Source of the DNA: Thermoplasmata archaeon
GTDB taxonomy: Archaea > Thermoplasmatota > Thermoplasmata > Thermoplasmatales > Thermoplasmataceae
Direction: 5' to 3'
Length of the DNA: 19,565 nucleotides
Assembly (NCBI GenBank): GCA_021797225.1
Contig: JAKAAE010000014.1
Coordinates: forward strand, 1 to 19,565
Shown: positions 1-6,652 of the stretch, piece after piece
Layout: each line of letters opens with the position of its first letter
Position numbering within the stretch: position 1 is the stretch's first letter
Position numbers and translations under genes: made by a program
Notes under the pieces: generated by a model
What the model was told of the DNA's origin: nothing
Database searches by the model: none
What the model saw: only the letters and a program-made list of their open reading frames with translations

Positions 1-1
1 A

Positions 2-74
2 TGCCGTGAGCCGGGATTGAACCAGCGACCTCCAGATCTTCAGTCTGGCGCTCTCCCAACTGAGCTATCACGGC
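2..74 (-). tRNA. tRNA-Phe (anticodon GAA)
   Basis: Read on the minus strand, this 73-base stretch folds as a complete cloverleaf. The acceptor stem GCCGUGA pairs with UCACGGC and is followed by discriminator A. A D-arm with AGCUCAGUUGGGAGAGC is present. The anticodon stem CCAGA/UCUGG closes the loop CUGAAGA, which gives anticodon GAA (phenylalanine). The T-arm loop is GUUCAAUC. There is no intron, and no CCA directly follows the discriminator as far as the window edge shows (the next base is U). The gene is transcribed out of the window, so its terminator is not visible. Confidence 0.97.
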
Positions 75-95
75 GGTAAAGGCATATTGCGAATC

Positions 96-104
96 TTTAT
101 TAAA
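96..104 (-). promoter_or_regulatory. Candidate box A of the tRNA-Phe gene
   Basis: On the minus strand an AT-only stretch (TTTTAATAAAG) lies about 25 bases before the first base of the mature tRNA. This is the expected place for an archaeal TATA box driving a tRNA with a very short leader. It is a weak match by sequence; the placement is the main evidence. Confidence 0.4.
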
Positions 105-322
105 ATGTTTTTATCATAATAGGCGATTATGTTGCAAATAGAATATTGAGGTAAACTGACAATCGCCATCTTATATGATAATTAAAATATTACGGGTAGG
201 TTGCATACATCAATATCTTGTAATTTATCGTGCTCATTGTAAAATGAATTATATAATATAATTATAGTTATTTACTAACATTATTATACTTATAAGTATT
301 ACATTTTCATGGCAAAAAAGAG

Positions 323-460
323 ATGTATCCAATAGAGAGAAAGATGGATGAGGATGATCTGAAAAGCAGGATTAAGGATAGCTTTGAGAAACTCTCATGC
401 AGCCTGACATTTGCAAAAAGCTGGATTCCGAGATTCATGAATAAAAGTATAAAAATATAG
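323..460 (+). CDS. Doubtful 45-residue ORF, possibly a transposase N-terminal remnant
   Basis: An ATG ORF encodes a highly charged 45-residue peptide starting MYPIERKMDEDDLKSRIKD and ending in a basic stretch. The charged start followed by a helix with regular Leu/Ile spacing recalls the N-terminal helix-turn-helix part of IS630-like transposases in archaea, but this is only a memory-based resemblance. A TATA-like CTTATAAGTA is centred about 29 bases before the ATG. The ORF stops before any catalytic domain could begin, so if related to a transposase it is a relic. It may equally be non-coding spacer. Confidence 0.25.
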   Translation: MYPIERKMDEDDLKSRIKDSFEKLSCSLTFAKSWIPRFMNKSIKI

Positions 461-618
461 GTAATAAACTATAATAGTAAGATAGGAGTTAAATATTAAA
501 AAATGGTAACTAAATGTATATTATGAATTTACATATATAAATAGATAAGATTAAATACGAAAATCGAATTATTATTTATATTATGCGTATTTTTCTAATA
601 GAATACATCACAATGGTT

Positions 619-630
619 AAATAATATATT
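619..630 (+). promoter_or_regulatory. Candidate box A of the ABC importer operon
   Basis: TAAATAATATAT is centred about 27 bases before the ATG at 652, the spacing seen for most genes in this window, and would give a leaderless mRNA. A GGTGAT at 641-646 sits 5 bases before the same ATG and looks like a Shine-Dalgarno site, which would require transcription to begin further upstream. Other TATA-like candidates are at 534-543 (TATATAAATA) and 571-583. The sequence alone does not choose between them. Confidence 0.45.
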
Positions 631-651
631 GCATTGGTACGGTGATTATTA

Positions 652-1629
652 ATGGATAGATACCTAATAGCCCGTAAAGTTATACAGGATGCGGTACTTA
701 TTATTTTTATTGTCATAATATTGTTTGTAGTATTGAGACTTATGCCAGGTAGCCCAGCAACAATGTTTTTACATGGATTGAAGAATCCAACTCCGGCACA
801 GGAGGCAAGAATAAAGAAGGAGCTTGGACTTGCAGGTGGGAAATTCTCTTTTTCAGCTTTTATCATTTACTTGAAAGATATGTTTACATTTAATTTTGGT
901 GATGATTATGCAACAATGCAGCCTGTGATGAGCATGATCTCTCAAGCACTGCCATACACACTAATACTATTTGCGACCGCAGCTGTTCTCTCTTTCATAA
1001 TTGGTATCCCACTTGGTTTCATAACAGCGTTTATTAGAAAGAAAAAGGTTGAGGGTGGTATAATTTCTTTTGCAACTACACTTAACGCAGTGCCATTTTT
1101 TGTTACTGCCATCGTTTTATTTTTATATTTTGCAGCTTACCTCCATTGGTTTCCATTGAGAGCGATTTTTCCTATTTCAGATATAGTTCATCCAACATTT
1201 GCATCTCTGGGAAATGTGCTTTATCATCTAGCTATGCCATTAATTGTTTTGGTTGTTATCGAATCGATGGGACATATGTTAACTTCCAGGGCTGCTATGG
1301 TTTCCGTCCTTGGTGAGGATTTTATAACTACTGCAAGGGCTGTAGGAGTTCCAGAAAGAGATATAGTACTCCACCATGCAGGAAGAAATGCAATGATACC
1401 CATTTCCACAAGAATGGCTCTGGAATTTCCATTTCTCATGAGTGGTGCAGTCATAGTAGGAATTATATTTGATCTTCCTGGCATGGGTATAGCTTTATAT
1501 CACGCTACATTATCAGAAGATTATCCTTTTACTGAAGGTGCCCTGTTTATAATTTCGCTCATAGTAATTTTAATGTATTCGATGGTTGATTTTATCCACG
1601 CGTGGATGGATCCAAGAATAAAGGTGTAG
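652..1629 (+). CDS. Dipeptide/oligopeptide-type ABC importer permease, DppB/OppB family
   Basis: A 325-residue integral membrane permease of the binding-protein-dependent transport family, one half of the membrane channel of a peptide-type (Dpp/Opp) importer. The first membrane helix (about residues 10-30) is followed by the family's RLMPGSPA segment. Further hydrophobic helices follow at about 100-125, 130-165, 190-210, 260-285 and 295-318. The cytoplasmic EAA loop that docks on the ATPase is at 222-250 (TARAVGV, then NAMIP). Length is normal for DppB. The ATG is preceded by GGTGAT at good spacing. It is the first gene of an operon with the DppC-like permease, which starts 2 bases after its stop. 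Related archaeal systems carry peptides or oligosaccharides, so the substrate cannot be read from this subunit. Confidence 0.93.
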   Translation: MDRYLIARKVIQDAVLIIFIVIILFVVLRLMPGSPATMFLHGLKNPTPAQEARIKKELGLAGGKFSFSAFIIYLKDMFTFNFGDDYATMQPVMSMISQALPYTLILFATAAVLSFIIGIPLGFITAFIRKKKVEGGIISFATTLNAVPFFVTAIVLFLYFAAYLHWFPLRAIFPISDIVHPTFASLGNVLYHLAMPLIVLVVIESMGHMLTSRAAMVSVLGEDFITTARAVGVPERDIVLHHAGRNAMIPISTRMALEFPFLMSGAVIVGIIFDLPGMGIALYHATLSEDYPFTEGALFIISLIVILMYSMVDFIHAWMDPRIKV

Positions 1630-1631
1630 AT

Positions 1632-3776
1632 ATGGTAAAAGATAATAGAAATAAATTTAAAGGAGAAAAATTAAGGTTCCTTATCTATAATATAAAGAGA
1701 AACTGGAAAGTTTTCTATTCGTCGAAATATGGAAAGGTCGGGTTTTATATACTTCTTGGATTCGTTATAATTAGTTTAATTTCACCACTGATTATAGAAC
1801 ATAATAATCCCCTTACATATACAGCACCGCCTGAGGATTATTTTGTCCCACAGGAATTGATGCATAGTTCAACGCCACTTAAAGATGGGAGCATTATACA
1901 AGCAAGTGCAACAAATTCTGGTAATTTAGGTATGGGATCTTATCTTATATTTTACATTACACATAATGGGCTTTACGGGATATTCACATCCAACGGAACT
2001 GTAATAAACTTACTTCCTGTTACTGGGCTGAAAAATATGACTGCTGTAACTATATTATCTCCAAGCTCCAGTATTGATACTTACGTTATACTGACCTCCA
2101 GTACATCTATTTATGAAGGTTATATATCATGGTCATTAGGGATTCCAGGAAGTGGAACGCCTTCATATATTCATAGCCAAACGCATGTTAATGGAACCAT
2201 ATCTTCACCCCCAATTTCCAACGCTATAACTTATCATGGTGTTCTGCAAGATGCATTTCCATATGCATCAAAAAGTTACCATCCGGCACTGATAAGTGTG
2301 CTGGTTAAAAACTCAACAAATTGTTATCTCGATACCTACTATATCGATGGATTGGTACATGAAAGCTCGGTACTGATGCCTGATGGTTACAGATACAATG
2401 GCAAGCTTTCTTACTATTCTGCCTGCTTCAAAACGGGTAATGAAGAAATATTCCTCGTAAACGGTAACAGATTACTAGGTTATTCACCATTTAATGGAAG
2501 TCTGGAAACCAATATAACTTTTGGTTCTAGTCTCACCAAAATCTATATACCCCATGGGAATGATGAGATAGTTCACGCCGATAATTCTATCTACGTATCA
2601 TCTACAGATAAGATATTCAAGGTAAACATAGCTAAAAGTATAGACAACACGAGTTATAAACCATATCTTATTTATTCTTCAAGATCAGAAAAAATATTGA
2701 GTTTCAGTACCAGTGCCGGAGATTCGGGTGATCCGACATACTTTGCAGTTTCACTTGAAAACAACCGTGTCCTTGTATTGAATTCTAAATATTCAATCAT
2801 TGAAGATGTCGCTGCTCCATCTGGATTCACTGAAATAAGTTCAGTTAGTGGCCACTTTATGCTTTCAAACAGTAATGGTGATATTGCGTATCTTGTATAT
2901 TTAACATCAAGCAATCCATATGGATGGGCAACAATACTGCATAAATCTATAAATAATACAGTTAATTTCTTGAATCCCGTAACAGCAAGAGAATCTTTCA
3001 TCACATTCAATGGCACAAATTTTATGATATATTCCACATCTGGAAAGGATATTAATCCATTACCGCCTACATTCCATACTGTGTCTGGAAATATATATCC
3101 ACTAGGTACAACAGCAACCGGAAAAGATGTGTGGTCGGAATTTATCGGAGGATTCCAGAGTGACCTTTACATAGGTATCCTGGTCGGAATAGGGGTCATG
3201 CTAATAGCCCTCTTGGTCGGCATGGTAATAGGTTATTACACAGGAATTATAAGTTCGGGTATAGAAACGTTTGCGCTGGCAATATTTCTCATACCTGGAT
3301 TGCCTCTTTTGATAGTTGTAGCTAGTATAGTTGGTCCTTCTCTGTCTGGTATAATAGCCATACTTATTCTTCTAAGCTGGCCATTTGGCGCTTTTACATT
3401 GATAGGTATGGTGAGAAGCATAAAAAGTAGAACGTTCATAGATGCAGCAATAACGTCTGGAGCCGGTACTCTTAGTATCCTGAAAAACCACATGGTAAAA
3501 AATGTAATGCCAATTCTAATTTATCAGACTGCAGTGGGGATTGGGGGAGCAGTTGCTGCTATTTCCACGCTTCAGATACTGGGAATAGCCCCGTTAAACA
3601 TACCTACATGGGGTGGAATGCTTGCCGATTTCTTCAAAAATTATTATTTACTTCTACAGGCTCCATGGTGGTTTTTACCGCCTATAATGGCGATAACGCT
3701 CTTTGTTATTGCTTTTATATTTATATCGAAGGGCATGGATAGAATAGCAAACCCAAGGGCAGGTGTTAGAAGATGA
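1632..3776 (+). CDS. DppC/OppC-family ABC permease with a large extracytoplasmic insertion
   Basis: The second permease of the importer. I choose ATG 1632 (714 residues): it lies 2 bases after the upstream stop with GGTG 5-8 bases ahead. An in-frame ATG at 1602 would overlap the previous gene. Residues 37-56 form the first membrane helix, followed by the OppC-type NPLTYTAPPEDY. In ordinary OppC proteins this is soon followed by the HPLGTDxxGRDV motif. Here the equivalent YPLGTTATGKDV appears only at about residue 488, so about 415 residues are inserted on the outer face. The insertion is Ser/Thr/Asn/Tyr-rich with many N-x-S/T sequons and recurring short strands around NG and GN turns, suggesting a beta-propeller-like fold (inference). 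The C-terminal 210 residues are a normal permease core with an EAA loop at about 604-632. The usual family length is about 300. It overlaps the next gene by ATGA. Confidence 0.9.
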   Translation: MVKDNRNKFKGEKLRFLIYNIKRNWKVFYSSKYGKVGFYILLGFVIISLISPLIIEHNNPLTYTAPPEDYFVPQELMHSSTPLKDGSIIQASATNSGNLGMGSYLIFYITHNGLYGIFTSNGTVINLLPVTGLKNMTAVTILSPSSSIDTYVILTSSTSIYEGYISWSLGIPGSGTPSYIHSQTHVNGTISSPPISNAITYHGVLQDAFPYASKSYHPALISVLVKNSTNCYLDTYYIDGLVHESSVLMPDGYRYNGKLSYYSACFKTGNEEIFLVNGNRLLGYSPFNGSLETNITFGSSLTKIYIPHGNDEIVHADNSIYVSSTDKIFKVNIAKSIDNTSYKPYLIYSSRSEKILSFSTSAGDSGDPTYFAVSLENNRVLVLNSKYSIIEDVAAPSGFTEISSVSGHFMLSNSNGDIAYLVYLTSSNPYGWATILHKSINNTVNFLNPVTARESFITFNGTNFMIYSTSGKDINPLPPTFHTVSGNIYPLGTTATGKDVWSEFIGGFQSDLYIGILVGIGVMLIALLVGMVIGYYTGIISSGIETFALAIFLIPGLPLLIVVASIVGPSLSGIIAILILLSWPFGAFTLIGMVRSIKSRTFIDAAITSGAGTLSILKNHMVKNVMPILIYQTAVGIGGAVAAISTLQILGIAPLNIPTWGGMLADFFKNYYLLLQAPWWFLPPIMAITLFVIAFIFISKGMDRIANPRAGVRR

Positions 3777-5869
3777 ATGACAACGAAAACGTAATCACAG
3801 TGAATAACCTTTCCGTGGATTTTGATACAATAGATGGAAAAGTTCGCGCTCTTGATAAAATAAATCTTGCAATCAAGAGTGGAGAAACGCTCGGTATACT
3901 TGGAGAATCAGGCTCTGGTAAAAGTACACTTGCAATGGCAATAATTTCAATGCTGGAAACAAATGCAGAAATAAGCGGGTCAATTGAATATAGGGGAGAT
4001 GTGTATGTTAACAGCGATAACACATCCAAGGCAATAAAGAATAGGGATTACAAGAACCTCAATGAAAAACTTAGAAATATCAGGTGGAAGAATATATCAA
4101 TGGTATTTCAGGGAGCTATGAATTCTTTTAATCCAGTTTATACAATCAAAAAACAATTATATGATGTCTATAAACTACATACAGACTATTCAGGTGAGGA
4201 AATTGAAAAGAAGATCCTTGAATCCATAAAAATTGCAGGGCTTGATAAAGCAGTTCTGGAAAGTTATCCGCATGAACTTTCTGGTGGAATGAAGCAGAGA
4301 GCTGTAATTGCACTTGCCCTGTCATTATCTCCTGACCTTGTTATAGCAGATGAGCCAACAACCGGGCTCGATGTTATAACACAGGCAGAAATTATTAATC
4401 AACTCAAAAAACTGAAATCAGAAAAAATTATAAAATCCATGATTATAATTTCACATGATATTGGAGTGGTTTCACAGTTAGCCGATCATGTGGCGGTATT
4501 ATATGCAGGCAGAATAATGGAATATGGCACAGTTAATGATATATATAACAACCCAAAAAATCCATACACTATCGAGTTATTAAACAGTTATCCCAGTATT
4601 ATCAAGGGCAAACAATATCTTGAGGGTATTCCTGGAGCTTTGCCTGACCCACTGAAGAGGCCGGATGGGTGCTATTTTTATGATAGATGTTTTTTACGTA
4701 AGGACAACTGTAAAGATGCTATGCCGGAAAATATTCTTATAGATAAGGGACACTACAGTAAATGCTTTTATGCCAATGAGGCTCAAAATAAAACTAAGAC
4801 TTTAAAGGAGATCTTAAAACCTAAAATTATAGAGGATAGAAAAATACTGGAGGTTCATGATCTGGTAAAATATTTTGAATTGCACGGAACAAAACAGGGG
4901 TCTTTATTTGCCAGAAGGAAAGAATATGTCAGGGCCGTTGACCACATTTCATTTGATATAAAAAAAGGCGAGATAGTTGGACTTGTTGGTGAATCAGGAT
5001 CTGGGAAAACAACACTTGGACGGGTTTTACTTTCCCTTATAAAGCCCTCAGAGGGGAATATAAAGTTTACATTAAAAGATGATGTCATAAATCTGGAGGA
5101 TATGCATAAAGATAGAAAATATAAAAAAGACAAATATAAAAAATTCAGGCGCGGTGTTCAGTCAATATTTCAGGATCCATATGACTCAATTGATCCAAAA
5201 ATGCCCATTATAAACATAGTATCAGAGCCGGTTATTGCACAGAAAGCGTCAGATTCCCCTGGTAAAACAAGAAGTTTGGTAATACAATCTCTTGAAAAAT
5301 CTAACCTGAAACCTGCAGAAAAGTTTATTCTACGATATCCGTATGAATTATCCGGTGGGGAAAGGCAGAGAGTAGCAACCGCAAGGGCACTTGTTCTAAA
5401 CTCAGAATTTGTTATAGCAGATGAGCCAACTTCAATGCTAGATGTGTCCTTAAGGGTAGGTTTTATGAATATGCTTGATGGTATAAGAAGAGATACTGGG
5501 CTTTCTATTCTTTATATATCACATGATATTGTATCGGTTTTTTATCTTGCAGATAGAATTATGGTAATGTATCTGGGGGTCATCGTAGAATTCGGAAAAG
5601 CAGAGGATGTTGTTTTGCATCCATTACATCCATATACCAAGGCACTAATAAGAGCAGTTCCGGTTCCAGGCACAGAATGGGATCCTGGAAACATCCAGAT
5701 AATAGGAGAAATTGGAAATGCTATAAATATTCCTGAAGGGTGTAGGTTTTACAATAGATGTGTTTTCAGAAAGAACACATGCAAAGGCAAAAAACCACCG
5801 TTAAAAGTTTATAATGACCATGGATATGAATGCCATTTCGAACAGAATGAACTGAAAGAAAATGAATAA
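3773..5869 (+). CDS. Fused DppD-DppF-type ABC importer ATPase
   Basis: One 698-residue protein holds both ATPase subunits that peptide importers usually encode as two genes. First half: Walker A GESGSGKST at 44-52, signature LSGGMKQ from 169, Walker B ending D193-E194, switch His228. Second half: Walker A GESGSGKTT at 406-414, signature LSGGERQ from 526, Walker B ending D550-E551, switch His584. Each half ends in the oligopeptide-ATPase C-terminal region with four cysteines: C300, C306, C313, C331 and C657, C663, C670, C687, the first three with identical spacing. In a bacterial DppD this region has been shown to bind an iron-sulfur cluster. All catalytic motifs are intact in both halves. The start codon overlaps the permease stop (ATGA), with GGTG upstream, so the two are translationally coupled. 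Confidence 0.95.
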   Translation: MNDNENVITVNNLSVDFDTIDGKVRALDKINLAIKSGETLGILGESGSGKSTLAMAIISMLETNAEISGSIEYRGDVYVNSDNTSKAIKNRDYKNLNEKLRNIRWKNISMVFQGAMNSFNPVYTIKKQLYDVYKLHTDYSGEEIEKKILESIKIAGLDKAVLESYPHELSGGMKQRAVIALALSLSPDLVIADEPTTGLDVITQAEIINQLKKLKSEKIIKSMIIISHDIGVVSQLADHVAVLYAGRIMEYGTVNDIYNNPKNPYTIELLNSYPSIIKGKQYLEGIPGALPDPLKRPDGCYFYDRCFLRKDNCKDAMPENILIDKGHYSKCFYANEAQNKTKTLKEILKPKIIEDRKILEVHDLVKYFELHGTKQGSLFARRKEYVRAVDHISFDIKKGEIVGLVGESGSGKTTLGRVLLSLIKPSEGNIKFTLKDDVINLEDMHKDRKYKKDKYKKFRRGVQSIFQDPYDSIDPKMPIINIVSEPVIAQKASDSPGKTRSLVIQSLEKSNLKPAEKFILRYPYELSGGERQRVATARALVLNSEFVIADEPTSMLDVSLRVGFMNMLDGIRRDTGLSILYISHDIVSVFYLADRIMVMYLGVIVEFGKAEDVVLHPLHPYTKALIRAVPVPGTEWDPGNIQIIGEIGNAINIPEGCRFYNRCVFRKNTCKGKKPPLKVYNDHGYECHFEQNELKENE

Positions 5870-5883
5870 TTTAAAGATTATAC

Positions 5884-6225
5884 ATGAATTTAATAAAACA
5901 TCCAAAAGTTAGATATTCTCTGTATCCCGTAATAATTTTGCTACTGATTGTATTTTTTCCATTGCCTTTTTATTTTATTTACAATTTCAACTATACTTAT
6001 TATATGCCCATACCTGTTTTCATATCGGGCTTTTTTGTTATGTTTATTGGGGCATGGTATGATTTCGGATCAAAGCTATACTTAAAAGATGTATTTGCAT
6101 CCGCAAGCAAACTGAATGAAGAGGATGTTAAATTTATACATAAACAGCAATTAATTATGACAGTACTCTATCTTTTAATAGGCCTATGTTATATGTTGGT
6201 TGCTGTTATAATATTCATTGTATGA
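5884..6225 (+). CDS. Small integral membrane protein of unknown function
   Basis: A 113-residue protein, not recognised. Three hydrophobic segments can be seen at about 11-33, 41-60 and 88-113, the last running to the C-terminus. A short charged loop (about 64-87, with KLNEEDVKFIHKQQ) lies between the second and third. It begins 14 bases after the ATPase stop on the same strand and has no obvious promoter of its own, so it is probably the last gene of the importer operon. No strong Shine-Dalgarno site is visible. It might be an accessory or stabilising subunit of the transporter, but nothing in the sequence proves that. Confidence 0.65.
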   Translation: MNLIKHPKVRYSLYPVIILLLIVFFPLPFYFIYNFNYTYYMPIPVFISGFFVMFIGAWYDFGSKLYLKDVFASASKLNEEDVKFIHKQQLIMTVLYLLIGLCYMLVAVIIFIV

Positions 6226-6381
6226 TATATAGTGTATTGTACGATTAGCCTAGATATTGAGGTATGCATGAATAATTGTTTATTATGAACGCGTGAACAA
6301 TCAGAACTATATATAATGTGAACAAATAAAGAGATTAGATAGTATGATATCCTGTAATTAGTTCCCATATAGACCCAGTAA

Positions 6382-6390
6382 AAATATAAA
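6382..6390 (+). promoter_or_regulatory. Candidate box A before the 60-codon HTH ORF
   Basis: AAATATAAA is centred about 24 bases before the ATG at 6410, matching the leaderless spacing of intact genes here. It suggests that the small ORF kept, or still uses, its promoter. Confidence 0.4.
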
Positions 6391-6409
6391 AAGAGAATAT
6401 AAACCAAGA

Positions 6410-6592
6410 ATGAAGTTAAAGGATAAGAAAATAAGATATATAAACAGAAACAAGAACATAAGGAGATCATCAACACAGATAGCAAATGAGATGAAAATAA
6501 ACACAATGTATGTAAGTTACATTTTCATAAATATATTTCTAAGCGCCAATAAAATTAGAAAGATCTCTAATAAAATGCTTATAAATGTATAA
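6410..6592 (+). pseudogene. HTH-containing 60-residue ORF, likely transposase N-terminal remnant
   Basis: The peptide opens MKLKDKKIRYINRNKNIRRS and continues STQIANEMKINTMYVSYIF. This fits a helix-turn-helix of the kind that starts many archaeal transposases and integrases (pattern: LxDKKIRxIIR, then S-x-x-IAxEMxI). Downstream (IFLSANKIRKISNK) it looks like the decayed beginning of the following linker, after which reading stops. No DDE catalytic domain follows in any frame before the terminator of the next gene. I therefore call it a relic, although a small stand-alone DNA-binding protein is possible because a TATA box sits at the right distance. Confidence 0.4.
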
Positions 6593-6650
6593 AAAGAAAA
6601 ATGCAAAAATTTGAAATTCTATTTATAATAAAAATTAAAAATATTTTTAT
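6591..6650 (-). terminator. Poly-T terminator region of the binding-protein gene
   Basis: Immediately after the stop of the minus-strand gene, the minus strand carries several T-runs in series (TTTTTAATTTTTATT, then TTTTTGCATTTTTCTTTTTA). Archaeal RNA polymerase commonly terminates at such T-rich tracts without a hairpin. There is no competing strong hairpin. Confidence 0.6.
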
Positions 6651-6652
6651 AT

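Larger units (their letters stand above)
75..651. other. AT-rich spacer between tRNA-Phe and the ABC importer operon
   Basis: About 580 bases without a convincing gene. It holds the upstream region of the tRNA, a doubtful 45-codon ORF (323-460), and several TATA-like elements ahead of the importer operon (534-543, 571-583 and 619-630). I see no stable RNA, tandem repeats or CRISPR-like structure. A low-complexity A/T stretch around 241-300 is compatible with a promoter for the small ORF. Confidence 0.6.
6226..6652. other. Spacer between convergent importer operon and binding-protein gene
   Basis: About 430 bases where the two transcription units converge. It contains a 60-codon ORF resembling a transposase HTH (6410-6592) with a TATA box at leaderless distance. 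It also holds the poly-T terminator of the minus-strand gene (6591-6650). The first 150 bases (6226-6375) are AT-rich with no structure I can name. I see no clear poly-T terminator for the plus-strand operon. Confidence 0.55.

Noticed and set aside
576..866. 96-residue minus-strand ORF crossing the start of the DppB-like gene
   Set aside because: It is antisense to a clear permease gene and its upstream gene start region, with low-complexity hydrophobic sequence and no recognisable domain.
1602..1631. Upstream ATG of the DppC-like permease
   Set aside because: It would overlap the previous gene and add 10 residues without family support. The ATG at 1632 has GGTG at proper spacing and follows the previous stop directly.
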